NCBI GenBank assembly: GCA_034769895.1
Contig: CM068374.1
Coordinates: 354,874,302 to 354,938,301, forward strand
Reading direction: 5' to 3'
Length of the DNA: 64,000 nucleotides
DNA from: Magicicada septendecula
Taxonomy: Eukaryota; Arthropoda; Insecta; Hemiptera; Cicadidae
The position numbers and the translations under genes were made by a program. Below the pieces are notes generated by a model. That model was given only the letters and a program-made list of their open reading frames with translations, ran no database searches and was not told where the DNA came from. Positions within the stretch are counted from its first letter, which is position 1, and each line of letters opens with the position of its first letter. Shown here in pieces: positions 31,741 through 42,760 of the stretch.

Positions 31741-32811
31741 TGTAAAGGTACTTCTCTTTTACCATTTTAAAATAATCCACTCATAATATAATACTCACCG
31801 CTGCCAGAATTTTACTTACCGTCATCGTCCCCGTTAAACTTACCTTAAAAAACTGCCCAGGTCGCCACGATATTTTTTGGTTATATATCGAAACCTTTAC
31901 ACTTTTGCCCTTATAAAAATCCCGCTATCTGACTACTCTTAAAAAATTCAGAAAACCCCCGATAACGTTAGACGAGTTTGTCAGCACAGAATACTAGGAA
32001 GTGGTAATGACGAAATAACTTACAACTAACACATATTTATGACGACTCAAACATTGTTTTATTTACCAGAATAATTAACTTTTTACTCTTCCAATAATTT
32101 GGTTAATAGGGTTACAATATTATAAATTCTATAGATTATACAAACCAGTAACGTTTTCTTTCTCCCCCTTTTTCCCTTTCTCTCTCACACACACGCTCTC
32201 ATTCTCTTTGCGTATTCGAATAAACCCCTGTTATTGAGCTCATTATGAATTTACTGTTTACTATAAACTTTTGGCCAATTATTATAAATTTCACTTTTAC
32301 TTAACTGTATGAAGTCCCCGGTATTGCACTATGTCTACTCCATCTTCTTCCCAGTTTTCATTCACTTTCACTGTTTACTGTTGTTTTATTACGATACTCT
32401 CTTTGGTAGACCTACTTTTAACCTTCTCAGTCTACCAAAGTTTTTTCCGAGGCTACTGTGAAATTACGTCTGCACCGGTTGTTGAGTTGTAGAGAACTGC
32501 TATGTGACAACTGACTGTGTGTGTTGGTTGCCTAACCGCCCAGGTGTTAGGCATCGCCGTCAATGTATTCTGTATTGCTTTTAGGAATGTAAGTCCATGC
32601 CGTTTTTTGTGTGAACGTTGGCTGAGGTGTGCGCCCTTACACATTCCCAGATGCTTTAATAGCTTTTGTGCCTCGCACGACTGGTTACGCATGAACTACA
32701 AGGTGTTCCAAAAGTCGAAATTTCGTGATCAAAACGTTCAGCTTGGGTTGGTTACAAATTTTTTACAATTATTTGGAAATTAAACTAAACCTCTTGGTTT
32801 GTACCGTTACA
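31741..32811 (-). repeat. LTR with polypurine tract on one side and primer site on the other (minus)
   Basis: On the minus strand it starts TGTAACGGTACAAACC and ends TTTACA, 1,071 bp, with TG...CA ends. Upstream is ATAGGGGGGTAT (32812-32823), a polypurine tract; downstream is TGGCGACC. An LTR bounded by both marks is what the middle LTR of a tandem array looks like. Confidence 0.65.
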
Positions 32812-33321
32812 ATACCCCCCTATCTTGTCCCTATTCTCCTTGCAGCAAAACCACATTTTCGGGCAATCTCGGCCTTACCAACCCAGTAGTGTTAAGGATA
32901 AAATTAGCCTCCAATGTAAATAGTTATCAATATATAATTTGGAATGTTTATAATTTTAAATTTGTCAATTTTAGTAAATAAGTGACCAAGTATAATTGTA
33001 AAATTCATAGTACCAGTGAGAGTTGGGACGTGCAGAAATGTATAGAATAAAATAGAAACTTGTTAGCATACAAGATATGTGGGTAATTTTGGGGGGTTGT
33101 GTGGTGTTAATAGAAGTGATGTACTTAGGGAATGTAGAGATTGCAACTGGAGAAGGGTTAATTTAGTTATAGGTCAGCTAGTACAGTGGTGGCATGTGCC
33201 ACTGTAGGTAGCAGTAAGTGTTGGGGGTAACAGAGAGTGTTACCTCCATCGGAGGCCAAACTGGTGTAAAATACACGGCACAACTTTTATATAATTTTAT
33301 ATTATATGCTGATTTGTTGCC
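32812..33321 (+). other. Junction region with a decayed FRAxxAxP segment
   Basis: Minus-strand polypurine tract first, then a plus-strand CTATTCTCCTTGCAG acceptor-like string (32829-32845) and a frame reading FRAISALPTQ before a stop near 32888. This is a broken copy of the conserved 3' exon, in opposite orientation to the adjacent LTR. The rest (32900-33320) has no recognised content. Confidence 0.5.
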
Positions 33322-33564
33322 ATGCCGTGTATCATAAAGATGAAGAGAACATGCCTGAATTTAGAGATGATTTCCCCGCCTTTTCGGGCGATTACTGCCT
33401 TACCAGCACTAATCGTGGTTTTGGATGGCGGCCAGCTATGGCCAACAATTGTAAATTTGACCATAGCTGTGCTTGAAATTGGTGTATATTTGAAATTAAA
33501 AGGGGGTGACTTTAGGGGAAATCCCCGGAACTATGGAACAGCAGCTGCCACTCTGTTCGCATAG
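33322..33564 (+). CDS. ORF containing the conserved FRAxxAxP 3' exon
   Basis: An 80-codon frame from ATG 33322. The part after an acceptor-like AATTTAG (about 33358-33364) contains PPFRAITALPALIVVLDGGQ and LW, which matches the minus-strand copy (21930-22045) and the copy in the complete Gypsy element (63348-63535). The residues before it may not be coding if the exon is spliced. The tail includes KLKGGDFRGNPRNYGTAAAT. It lies about 2.3 kb upstream of the hairpin, polypurine tract and LTR at 35802-35854, so it belongs to the 3' end of that plus-strand element. Function unknown; not an enzyme motif I recognise. Confidence 0.5.
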   Translation: MPCIIKMKRTCLNLEMISPPFRAITALPALIVVLDGGQLWPTIVNLTIAVLEIGVYLKLKGGDFRGNPRNYGTAAATLFA

Positions 33565-33929
33565 GAACAGTAAACCAGGTGGTAGACCCGCATTAAGGGC
33601 TTATAAATTTGAAACAAAAGATATGATATCTACTTAATTTTAAAACGTAACGCAGAAGCAAGGACAAGGAGATGTTAAATTCCTCCACCATCAGAAAACA
33701 ATAGTGTGTGTGGAAGGGAGGTTGCTCAGGTGAGCAACGAATTCAAAATTTTTTTTGGTAACTTAGTAATGGCAACTTGCTCCTGAAGTAATTAAATAAT
33801 TGTATCTTGATTTGAGAAATAGGTGCATTAGATGGTTATTATACTGTGTATATTATGTCTTATAAATGTATTAGTTTATTGTGTTAGAGGTAAGGATTGA
33901 TAAAATGTGCAATTTGTATAATTTTGAAA

Positions 33930-35640
33930 TGTGTTTATAATAAGGTCATTCACCTTGCTAAGAAAATCAGCTGATCAGCTGTAGAATATCACTTATAAAT
34001 GATTTACAAATTTTTCAGTGTAGTTAAATATTTGAATATAATTTTGTTTGAATATAATGATTTCAATGTGGTTTAAAAGATTTTAATTTAAATGATGGAA
34101 ATAATTTGAGAGAGTTAAGAATTTTAAATGGTTTGTAAAAGATGGTAAATATTAGAATTGGGTGATTATTATTTAGTTAGGACATTCAAATCAGTCCATG
34201 TTGAGTTTAAAAGGGGTACTAGAGAGAATAATATTGTTATGAATAAAAGTAATGGAGAATTTGAGAGGTAATAGTGACACAGTAGCTATGGGTAAAATAT
34301 GTAGAGTATTGATTGATATATGGAGTTAATAAATAAGTGAAAATATTTTGTAGATGAAAGAAATGTATTGGGAGAGTAATAGAGTTGATGGGAATTTTGT
34401 AAGGGGGGTGGTGTGATAAGGAGTCCGCAACGAAAGGTGTTGGGACAGGAAGGGACCGTTTAGTGCCGGAAAGGGTTGCCTAGGGTGAGTCCAGGAACCA
34501 ATATAAGGGAGTGAGCTTTGGGAGGGAAACACACATCCTGAGTACAAAGGGGTAGAGAGTATTTTTTTTATATATAAGGGTAGAATGATGCGAAATGAGT
34601 TAGTAGTAAGTTGGGTTTAGAGAATGTTTGATAGATGTTTATGATAGAAGGGGTGTCATATTAGTTAAAGCTGTTAGTGATGTTAGAGTCAGAGGGGGTA
34701 AGATTATAAATGTATACATGCCAAGTTGTAGATCAAATTATTATGAATAATTAAGTCACCCAAATTAATTGAGATTGCGAATGTTAAAGAAAGAAAGTCA
34801 TAGTTAAAATATAAAAATAATTGAAACAAGTGACAGATTTTGATAGAATTTGAAAATAATATAGAGCTATAAAATGTGATTTTTAGTCAATTTAAATGTA
34901 AATTTTAAATGTTTTATTCTATTATATTGTATTATATTGGAAGATAAAAAATTTTAAAGATGTCTCAGGTATTTTATGATGTAGCCTATGTATAACCTAT
35001 GTATGTCAAGGTCGTTGACTTGACCCAGTTTGATCAGCTGATGGCTGATGTTATAGACAAGGCCAGTTCATGGCAATTGGTTGATGCAAATTTTAGTCGT
35101 TTGATTGATTTAAATAATTTTAAATTTTCCTGAATATTGAGAAAAATATATTTTGATGAATTTAAATTTTTTTCGAGAAAAAAAAATTTTGATTTTTATG
35201 CCTGCCATATAAGTGAGGTTTGAATTTCAAGTGTATTATTGTTTATGTGTATTACTTTATTGAGTTATATTGTTTAGAATATAGAGTATTAAACATTATT
35301 CATGTTTTAATAAGATGTTCAATTTGTTTTTTCTTTGTGATTGTTGTAGTGGAGAAAATTAATAGAGTAGAGGGATTCATGCAAAAGATTTTATTTAACA
35401 ATTATGCAAAATTATGGTAATATAACAATTTGATTTTAATTTAAACGAAATTTTTGATTTTGAAAATAAATTTTGTTAGGATGTAGTAATAAGTATATGT
35501 ACGCGCCCAGTATTGCTGAAGGCGACCCAGTGTGCATGTAAGGGGGGAACATATCGGTGGAGGATCTGGCGTAGTACAAGGCCAGGGATTTGGAGTTTGG
35601 GGTGGCATGTTAGAAGGTTAGGTGCGCTGTGGTGCTTGTC
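33930..35640 (+). repeat. 1.7-kb inverted repeat, right member (LTR element 3' body)
   Basis: Plus-strand counterpart of 28107-29830, with the same landmarks in reverse order (AAAATCAGCTGATCAGCTG at 33962, GC-rich block at 34390-34560, TTTGATCAGCTGATGG at 35029, GTTAGAAGGTTAGGTG at 35609). In the stem of the GC-rich block, CGTTG of the left copy is TGTTG here, which keeps pairing as G-U. Confidence 0.8.
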
Positions 35641-35667
35641 TGTTCGATGTTATGGTGTTGGGATCTC

Positions 35668-35800
35668 GTATAGAGAAGTCCAGTAATCTCGTTCAGGTGC
35701 AGCCATGGTCGCCGAGCCAGGGGGGTAGTTTACCCATGATGTATAAGAACTAATGGGGGGTTGTTGGCACCATATCCTCACCGATCCTCTTAGGGGTTTA
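35668..35800 (+). other. Conserved 3' untranslated module of LTR element, plus copy
   Basis: Blocks GAGAAGTCCAGTAATCTCGT, CAGGTGCAGCCATGGTC, GTTTACCCATGATG and CACCATATCCTCACCGATCC occur in the same order and spacing as in 20824-20960 on the minus strand. Confidence 0.6.
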
Positions 35801-35801
35801 G

Positions 35802-35841
35802 CAATGAGATTTCTTCTGTTTCGGCAGAAGATCTCTCATTG
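35802..35841 (+). ncRNA. UUCG-capped hairpin beside the polypurine tract (plus-strand element)
   Basis: CAATGAGA, TTTCTTCTG, TTTCGG loop, CAGAAGAT, CTCTCATTG. The outer arms are shared with the copy at 20774-20813; the inner arms differ on both sides (CTTCTG/CAGAAG here, TTTATG/CATAAA there) and still pair. Confidence 0.75.
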
Positions 35842-35853
35842 GGGGGGGGGTAT
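35841..35853 (+). promoter_or_regulatory. Polypurine tract
   Basis: Ten G residues and TAT, directly before TGTAACGG of the LTR. Confidence 0.75.
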
Positions 35854-36640
35854 TGTAACGGGGCTAAAAGGAGGGGCTTTTATTTATTAAAAAATATCAT
35901 AAATTTGTTTTCATCTGTGTGGCCAACCACGTGTTAAAATAAAAGCTTTGTTCAAACAAAGGAACAGTACGGTGTAGCTGTGCGATGGAATGTGTCAAGG
36001 GGCAACAACGTAATTCAATTCCCAGAAATGTAGTGTTGAGTGACACGCACAAACACCCGCAGGCGCGCCACTGACGCCGAGAAGCTGAAACAAAATGGCT
36101 AATTTTATAAAATCTGTTTACAATGCTGCCGGTAGATGACGGAAGTCTTGACGAAATCCCGCCTATCTTTGTGACGTAACCAGTGGACACCAAATTTCGT
36201 CGACGTCCAACACACGGGAGTTACATGTGTTATCTGAGCAGTGACCATGACTTTAGCACCAGCAGGCAGTGAGTTCCCGTATTGCAAAACTGTGGAGAGG
36301 GAAACATGAGGAAGCGTCTACCCAGTTCATCTCACCTACAGGCCGCATGCGGTCAGTTTAAATTTTACTAAAAGCTTTTCTTCCAAGGTCGGCCGACCTA
36401 CCCAGTAAGAACCCGGAACAGTTATCTAAAAAAGTGAAAGTAAATCAGAAAATGAAGTGAAGTGAGTGAGTCGAAAATAAGAGGCGGTAAATTGAAAAAG
36501 ATGAACTCATAACTTTTGGACATGTAAACGAGGACTTGGTGCGGGCCACGCAACGAGGTCGGAGGAGACGCCGTTACACAAGTAAAAGTATTCTTACCAA
36601 AAATTTTAATGATGCCAAAAAATTAATCAAATAAATACGG
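35854..36640 (+). repeat. 3' LTR of plus-strand element (end approximate)
   Basis: Begins TGTAACGGGGCTAAAAGG after the polypurine tract. No second copy exists in the window to fix the end; the GC-richer part (35900-36560) suggests promoter and transcribed leader. ORFs on the minus strand here (35897-36287) have no recognised content. Confidence 0.5.
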
Positions 36641-36834
36641 GGTTTTTATAAATTGGTATGTGAGTTGAGTGTGGGCATTGCTGGGCCGCCGTGAATTAAT
36701 TAATAATGTAGTATAGATATAAGTAATATTCTCAGAAATGTAAACATTATTGCTGGAAAAAGGGGCTTCATCTCAATATCAGTTATGATTGAAATTATAA
36801 TAATAAATTCATTACTTTGTTTTATTTACTAAAA
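36641..36834. other. Junction sequence
   Basis: Between the LTR of the plus-strand element and the 3' part of LTR family B; no feature seen. Confidence 0.3.
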
Positions 36835-37566
36835 GAGTTAATAAATTATTTAAACCACCTTATTTCATTTGATTTTAAAATATAATAATTTTCAAAAAAC
36901 ATAACTTGCTGACAAGAGTTTAACCAAACCTATTCCAATTCTCATTGCCAATAACTTACTTTGTATGTTTCAATATATCAACTATTGTGTATTTAGTTTT
37001 AAGGAATGTTATAATTTTGTGCATTTATTAGCCAATAATCCAACTTCTGTAGTCCAAAGGACTTATTCCCTGAGAGAGAAAAAAATTATTATTTGTAAAC
37101 AAAATATGTACGCCATAATGGTTTCCTTACGTACGACTGAGCAAGCCAAGCGATGCCAACCGAGCAATTTGTAAACACCGAAATTAACATAAATATATAT
37201 ATTATTCATCAACTGTAATTGAACAGGTAATATAAAGAAGGGTTCAATAAATTTTAATATTCCTCAACTGCTGTATGTTTGATTCTTATAAAAAAAAGGT
37301 AATATAAAAAAAAAAAAACTTTTGAAAACAAACCATCAACATACTACAGTTAGCGAATTCGACTCTGCAAGGCAGCGTGAGCCAATCAGGTGGCGAGGCG
37401 GTGAAATTTGAATTGAGCGACGAGAGATACGGTTAGCCAGTAAGTATTGAGAAAAGGTAGAAACCGGCTCACTATACACGATTAATTTTAACAAAAGTAA
37501 TTAACATATCAATACAAAATAATCAACCCACAATAACACAGTTATATTACGAATTAGACGATTACA
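36835..37566 (+). repeat. 3' fragment of long LTR, family B
   Basis: Aligns with 46815-47550 (shared: TGTGCATTTATTAG, CTGTAGTC-AAAG, CCGCTGTATGTTTGATTC versus CTGCTGTATGTTTGATTC, GCGAGGCGG). It ends about GATTACA near 37566. Together with 27829-28105 it may be the remains of one LTR opened by later insertions. Confidence 0.65.
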
Positions 37567-37711
37567 ACGGGTGACATTCTAATACCCCGGAAACCGACAT
37601 ATTACAAGATGTGCATTTTTGGATCTAGACAAGTTTAATATATATGCATGAAAATATTTCTACACATATTTGCACATATATGTGTGTGTATAGACATGTA
37701 TACAACTAAAA

Positions 37712-38253
37712 ATGCTTACGTTCAAAAATGCACGTTTTTGTAGTTGTAATGTGTGTGTATGTGTGCATAAATATATACATGCAAAAATTTACATCCAAAT
37801 ACTTGGTATTACATGTACAAACACTTACATACCCATATTTAGCGCTTTTTACTATACAAAAATCGGCCTAAACTCAAAAAAATGCAAGTTTTTTTTTTCG
37901 TAAAAATGCCTTATACGAAAAATTGCAAAAAAATGTCTCAACTTTGAACGCTCATATATCTGTCCCAGTGCATCTGACGAAAAAATTACTAAGGACCATT
38001 TTGATGGGAAATTTGGTCAACTACAACTTTTGTATTTAACTTTTTTTGATATCTTGCTTAGTTTTTGAGATATTTACAACAAACCGTTTTGCCCCACCTT
38101 TTAACCCCCCAGGGGGGGGCCAGCGGTGAGCTGGAGTGTCCGATTTTTTTCCCCCATTGAAGTGACCCCAAAACCTAACTTTCTACCAAATTTCGTGTCT
38201 GGACGATTTTTGTCGAGATTTTCACAAAATCTGCCTTTATTCAATGGTCTATG
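37712..38253 (-). repeat. Inverted-pair repeat, right member
   Basis: Reverse complement of 27259-27792, ending with CTTTATTCAATGGTCTAT. The two members lie immediately outside the two LTR-B fragments. Confidence 0.8.
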
Positions 38254-38814
38254 AGCAATCGCCTGATGTAAACTGAATGACTGACCATCACTGGATGCTT
38301 ATATTTATACTCTGCTGAGATGCCAGCATATCTGTCACTTTTTGGATAACGTGTTAAACAATTGCATATTACAGGCACTCTTGAATCTATTAAAAACAGT
38401 GTGAAATGTCTGCCCTTGAACACTTTGCACCGACCGGTGTGGTCTAGAATAGCCTCAATACGTGACGCATGATAAGTTACACGTAATTGTCTTTCATCTC
38501 GAAGTAGCAGCATTATGTACGCACACAAACATTACAGCTGGGCTCTGTTGGGATAGCCGAGAAACACGTAGAATGACATACTCCATTGTTCGAGAATGTT
38601 CCATTGCATAACAATATCAAGCATTAAAGGATAAACTAAATAGCAGAGTGAAGGTACCTGAATTAATAATTAGCAGGAGAAACTTGGGAAGTACTCAAGA
38701 CATATATAACATTACATGTAAAACAAATATCAAACAGGGCCAGCTTCTGTAGGAGATAGCTAGTCAGCACTACCTCCAGATATTCTGAGATATAACAAAA
38801 ATGTATAAAGCAAA
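38254..38814. other. No recognised feature
   Basis: Mixed composition with no coding or repeat signal recognised; it is the target flank of the mariner element. Confidence 0.4.
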
Positions 38815-38816
38815 TA

Positions 38817-40129
38817 CGAGGTCTGACACAAAAATAACGAGACTGATGCTGTAATTTTTTTATTTACCTGATATGTACAATTACTCGTGGTCGCCTTCAA
38901 AGTAGGACCCCATTGAGTCCACACACTTCTGCATACGTTCCTTCCACCGCTCAAAACATTTCTGCATATCGCTTTCCGTCAGGCTGCGCAGGAGCTCCAC
39001 TGTTTTTGCCTGTACCTCTTCCACCATTGAAAAATGGGTCCCTTTTAGCGCTGACTTGATTTTGGGGAATAGGAAAAAATCGCATGGTGCTAAATCGGGG
39101 GAATATGGAGGATGTTCAAGGACTGTGATGTTTTTACTGGCCAAAAATTGTTTGACTGATAATGCATTGTGGGCAGGCACATTGTCCTGGTGCAAGATCC
39201 ACCCATTCTTCCACAATTCGGGGCGCTTCTTTCTAACACGTTCACGTAATTTTTCCAAAACTTGTTTATAATATTGTTGGTTAACTGTTTGACCACTGGG
39301 TACCCATTCTACCATAACGATGCCCTGGATATCGAAGAAGATGATAAGCATTGCCTTGAACTTCAAACAACTCGTGTATTTTTTTGCTCTTGGGGAAGAT
39401 GGTGTTTTCCAATGCATTTATTGCTGCTTTGTTTTTGGATCATACGTAAATATCCACATCTCATCAGCTGTAATAACACTCTTTAAAAAACTGGGCTCTC
39501 CATCAATCCATTCCAAAAGGTCACAACAAAGTTCCATTCTCCTTTCCTTCTGTTCATCTGACAAAACTTTCGGCACCATTATTGCACACACCTTCCTCAT
39601 GTTCAACTCTTCTGTTAAAATGCGTCGAACACTTTCTCTGTTCATATGCAACATTTCAGCAACAGCACGGACACTCAATCTTCGGTCTTTTCGTATTGTG
39701 TCTTGAACTTTTACAACGTTTTCGTCGATTGTTGATGTGCGTAGTCGACCTGGACGGTCGTCATCTTTCACAGAGTCCCTGTCTTCTAAAAATCTCTTAT
39801 GCCATTCAAAGACACGTGCACACGACAAACATTTATCGCCATAAGCTTCCAACAACATTTGGTAAGTCTCTGTTGCCAACTCTTTAAGTTTCACGAGAAA
39901 CCTGATGTTAACGCGCTGATCACTTTTCGTATCCGACATTTTCTGGCGAAGCATAAAAACACAACTGTATTCAACTGTTCTCTCAATGCGACTGAGTCAA
40001 CCGAGCGACTTGTAACTTGTCACCGCATAAGAATACAGTTCAAGGTCGAACACAGTATACGCACAATACAACACGATAAGTAGTTCCTTAGTAATGCTAA
40101 CAGTCTCGTTATTTTTGTGTCAGACCTCG
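38817..40129 (-). mobile_element. Full-length mariner element, 1,313 bp
   Basis: TA duplications at 38815-38816 and 40130-40131. Inverted ends of at least 29 bp are identical: CGAGGTCTGACACAAAAATA at the left and its mirror at the right. Length and TA target are those of Tc1/mariner. The transposase gene fills the minus strand. Confidence 0.97.
38881..39954 (-). pseudogene. Mariner transposase with a single nonsense codon
   Basis: Read on the minus strand from ATG 39954, the frame spans 358 codons including the terminal stop, with one in-frame TAA at 39420-39418 (codon 179). The N-terminal half has the paired helix-turn-helix region (FLVKLKELATETYQMLLEAY; VRAVAEMLHMNRESVRRIL). Catalytic motifs are all present: ITADEMWIF (first Asp), ILHQDNVPAHN (second Asp) and YSPDLAPCDFFLFP (third Asp, 34 residues later), which is the mariner D,D34D arrangement. 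Length is normal for mariner (about 345-355). No frameshift was seen. The intact ends and lone stop suggest recent insertion and late inactivation; strictly it cannot make full transposase. Confidence 0.93.
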
Positions 40130-40131
40130 TA

Positions 40132-40639
40132 CACCCAATTTATATTCCTATATTTAATGTTACTAAAATAATTATATTTAGTTAAGTAACGGACACGTCA
40201 TGGACAACGAAATCCAAGTTACTAAAATGTCTGTACTAAGTTCCTTTTCCAACTGCCACCGCCTGCTCTGAATATCATAGTTTTAATTCAGTGAGGTCAT
40301 AGTTTTAATTTATAGGTAGCAGTTTCCGTGCTACCTCACACAAAGTATTAGGGAGTCATGTGACTAGTCTGAGGAATTTGAGGGATATGCTGCAGCTAAG
40401 CATAAGAGCGAATGAGAGTGCAGGAGAGCAAATGAGACAGGCTTATGGCAAGCTGCCAACACTGCAGAATAGTTTTGTTTGTCAGTGGTCAGTTAAAGGT
40501 GACTTGAATGTGTCGTGTGTGTGTGTGTGTGGTGTTACACAAAGTCATTTGTTAGTGACTTAAATGTTTATTTATTTGAATTATATATATTTGGAATTAA
40601 TTAGGTCTAACAATATTTTAATAAAAACCTAAAGTTGTT
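40132..40639. other. No recognised gene; short GT repeat
   Basis: A (GT)n run of about 18 bp near 40513-40531. Otherwise nothing recognised. Confidence 0.4.
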
Positions 40640-41477
40640 CTTGCTTGAGGCTTAATTTTATGTGCTCCACCAGATTTTTTTGGTCAAGAGCTGCCACTGA
40701 TAATGTATATGGTAGTGAATTATTGGTCACTGCTAGTAAATCAATCCTTGAATAATTAGTAAGATGCCAAAGCAATGCACTGAGACTTATTTGTGGAGCT
40801 GTGAAGACCACCCCAGTGCCAGCCATGCAACTGGACACTCAAACCAACCTATTGGGGAGAAATACAATGCCTAACAGCGCCCACATACCTGGGCAAGGAC
40901 TCCTTCAAAAGGTCATGGGTGAAAAGGTCGTCCAAAATCAGCACTATGAAAACCCAAATTAATCCTCTTTGTCTCTAATATACGAATATCTTATTAAAAA
41001 GCAGTTTGCACTTTCTACATAACCATACATCCAATCAATTAATCCAATAGATTTCCCACAGATAAATTCAAACCTTTTTGTGTCAGAAGTAAGAAAAAAA
41101 GACTGGTTCCCAGTAATCCTCAATCAACTAGCTGTCTCCACAGTAGAAAAGAGATATTCATCAGACTAATAACTAAGAATTTATACATATGTATCAAAGG
41201 ATGATGGAGACAATACTAGAGACAGAATCTACTTACTGTTTTCACACCACTCCCTGTGGACCTCAACAAAACAAATTTTTATACAGAGATGGAAGCCAAA
41301 TCATGGGTTCTTTTGACCGTATTAAATTATACCCACAACTATCAAAATGTAGTTATATGGACAGACTCCAAGTCAGCAGCACAAGCTGGATGTTCATACA
41401 CCACAACTAGCAGCAAAGCTCTCAGTGACACACAATAGGTGATAAAAACTCTACAAAAGCTCAGTAAAAACATCATA

Positions 41478-42760
41478 TGAGGGTGGGATGAAAAGTTCTG
41501 GGCCTGATTAAGAAAACAACTTTTTTTTTATTAACTTGCTTTTATTTCTCAACATAATCTCCATTTAGCTCGATATACTTTTCCCAACAATGTTCAAGAG
41601 CAGTTATGCCAGACTGATAAGCTGATTTGTCAAGATCCTCAAAATAGCCATTTACAGCATCACTGACTTGATTGTTGTCTCCAACTCTTTTTCCTCCGCG
41701 CCATTCTTTGAGGTTCGGAAAGAGATAAAAGTTGCTCAGGGCTAAATCTGGCGAGTATGGTGGGTGAGGAAGCAATTCGAAATTTAATTCATTTATTTTA
41801 GCCATTGCAACAATTGATGTGTGAGCTGGTGCATTATCTTGGTGAAACAGCACTTTCTTTTTCGTTAAATGTGGCCGTTTTTTCTTGATTTCATCGTTTA
41901 CGTGCTGCAGTAAGTTTGCATAATATTCACCAGTAATTGTTTTTCCATTTTCAAGGTAGTCAATGAAGATTACGCCACGTGTGTTCCAAAAAACAGTCGC
42001 CATAACCTTACCAGCAGATGGAAATGTCTTTGCCTTCTTTGGAGTTGGTTTACCTGTAGCAGTCCATTGTTTTGACTGTTTGGTCTCAAGAGTGCTATGG
42101 TGGATCCAAGTCTCATCAACAGTTATGAATCGACGCAAAAAGTCTGTTTGATTGTGCTTATAGAGTGCCAAACAATCGGTTCAAACATCCTTTCGACATT
42201 GTTTTGGTCAGGTGTGAGCAAACGCGGCACCCACCTAGAGCACAGCTTTGTCATAATCAAATGTTCATGAAGATATTACGCACACATTCCGCTGATATGC
42301 CAACAGTCTCTGCTGTCTCACTCACTTTCACTCTACGGTCTGCCAAAACGATTTTGTGGATTTTTTAAATTGTTTCTGGCGTAGTCACTTCAATGGGACG
42401 CCCACTGCATGGTTCATCAGTTGTGCTCGTCCGACCCATTCAGCAATCCAGCGCTTAACCATTGTATTCGATGGAGAAGAGTCCCCCCAACGTTGAATCC
42501 AGCTCCTTTTTTATATCGGTTGCAGTTAACCCTTTCAAAAAAAAAAAAATTAATCACGACATGGATTTCCAATTTGTCCATTGTTAAAACAATGCTTGAG
42601 GTACATTCATCAGTGGACTGTCAAACCAATACTAAACAGCTGATTGACTTGAAGATTCGAAGTTCAGCCTACAACGTATGCAATCATACAATACGACTGA
42701 AATAATAAGCCTAGTGGCATCATCTCTGTGTGAGGCCTGGAACTTTTCACCCCACCCTTG
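41478..42760 (-). mobile_element. Mariner element 2, 1,283 bp
   Basis: TA at 41476-41477 and 42761-42762. The ends are imperfect mirrors: TGAGGGTGGGATGAAAAGTT at the left versus CAAGGGTGGGGTGAAAAGTT read inward from the right. A mariner transposase lies on the minus strand. Confidence 0.93.
41542..42581 (-). pseudogene. Mariner transposase 2, frameshifted and catalytically altered
   Basis: The start ATG is at 42581 (MDKLEIHVVINFF), followed by a shift at a T/A run near 42540-42552 and further breaks up to about 42170. From 42171 to 41542 the frame is open for 209 codons: ITVDETWIHH (first Asp), VLFHQDNAPAHTS (second Asp) and YSPDLALSNFYLFP. In the last motif the residue expected to be the third catalytic Asp is Asn, and the preceding Pro is Leu. 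The element is therefore dead both by frameshift and by loss of a catalytic carboxylate. It is a different mariner lineage from the 38817 element, judged by terminal repeats and motif text. Confidence 0.9.

Noticed and set aside
32453-32783. ORFs on both strands (79 and 88 codons)
   Set aside because: They lie inside the LTR at 31741-32811 and show no known domain.
35897-36193. 98-codon minus-strand ORF
   Set aside because: Falls in the LTR starting at 35854; no motif recognised.
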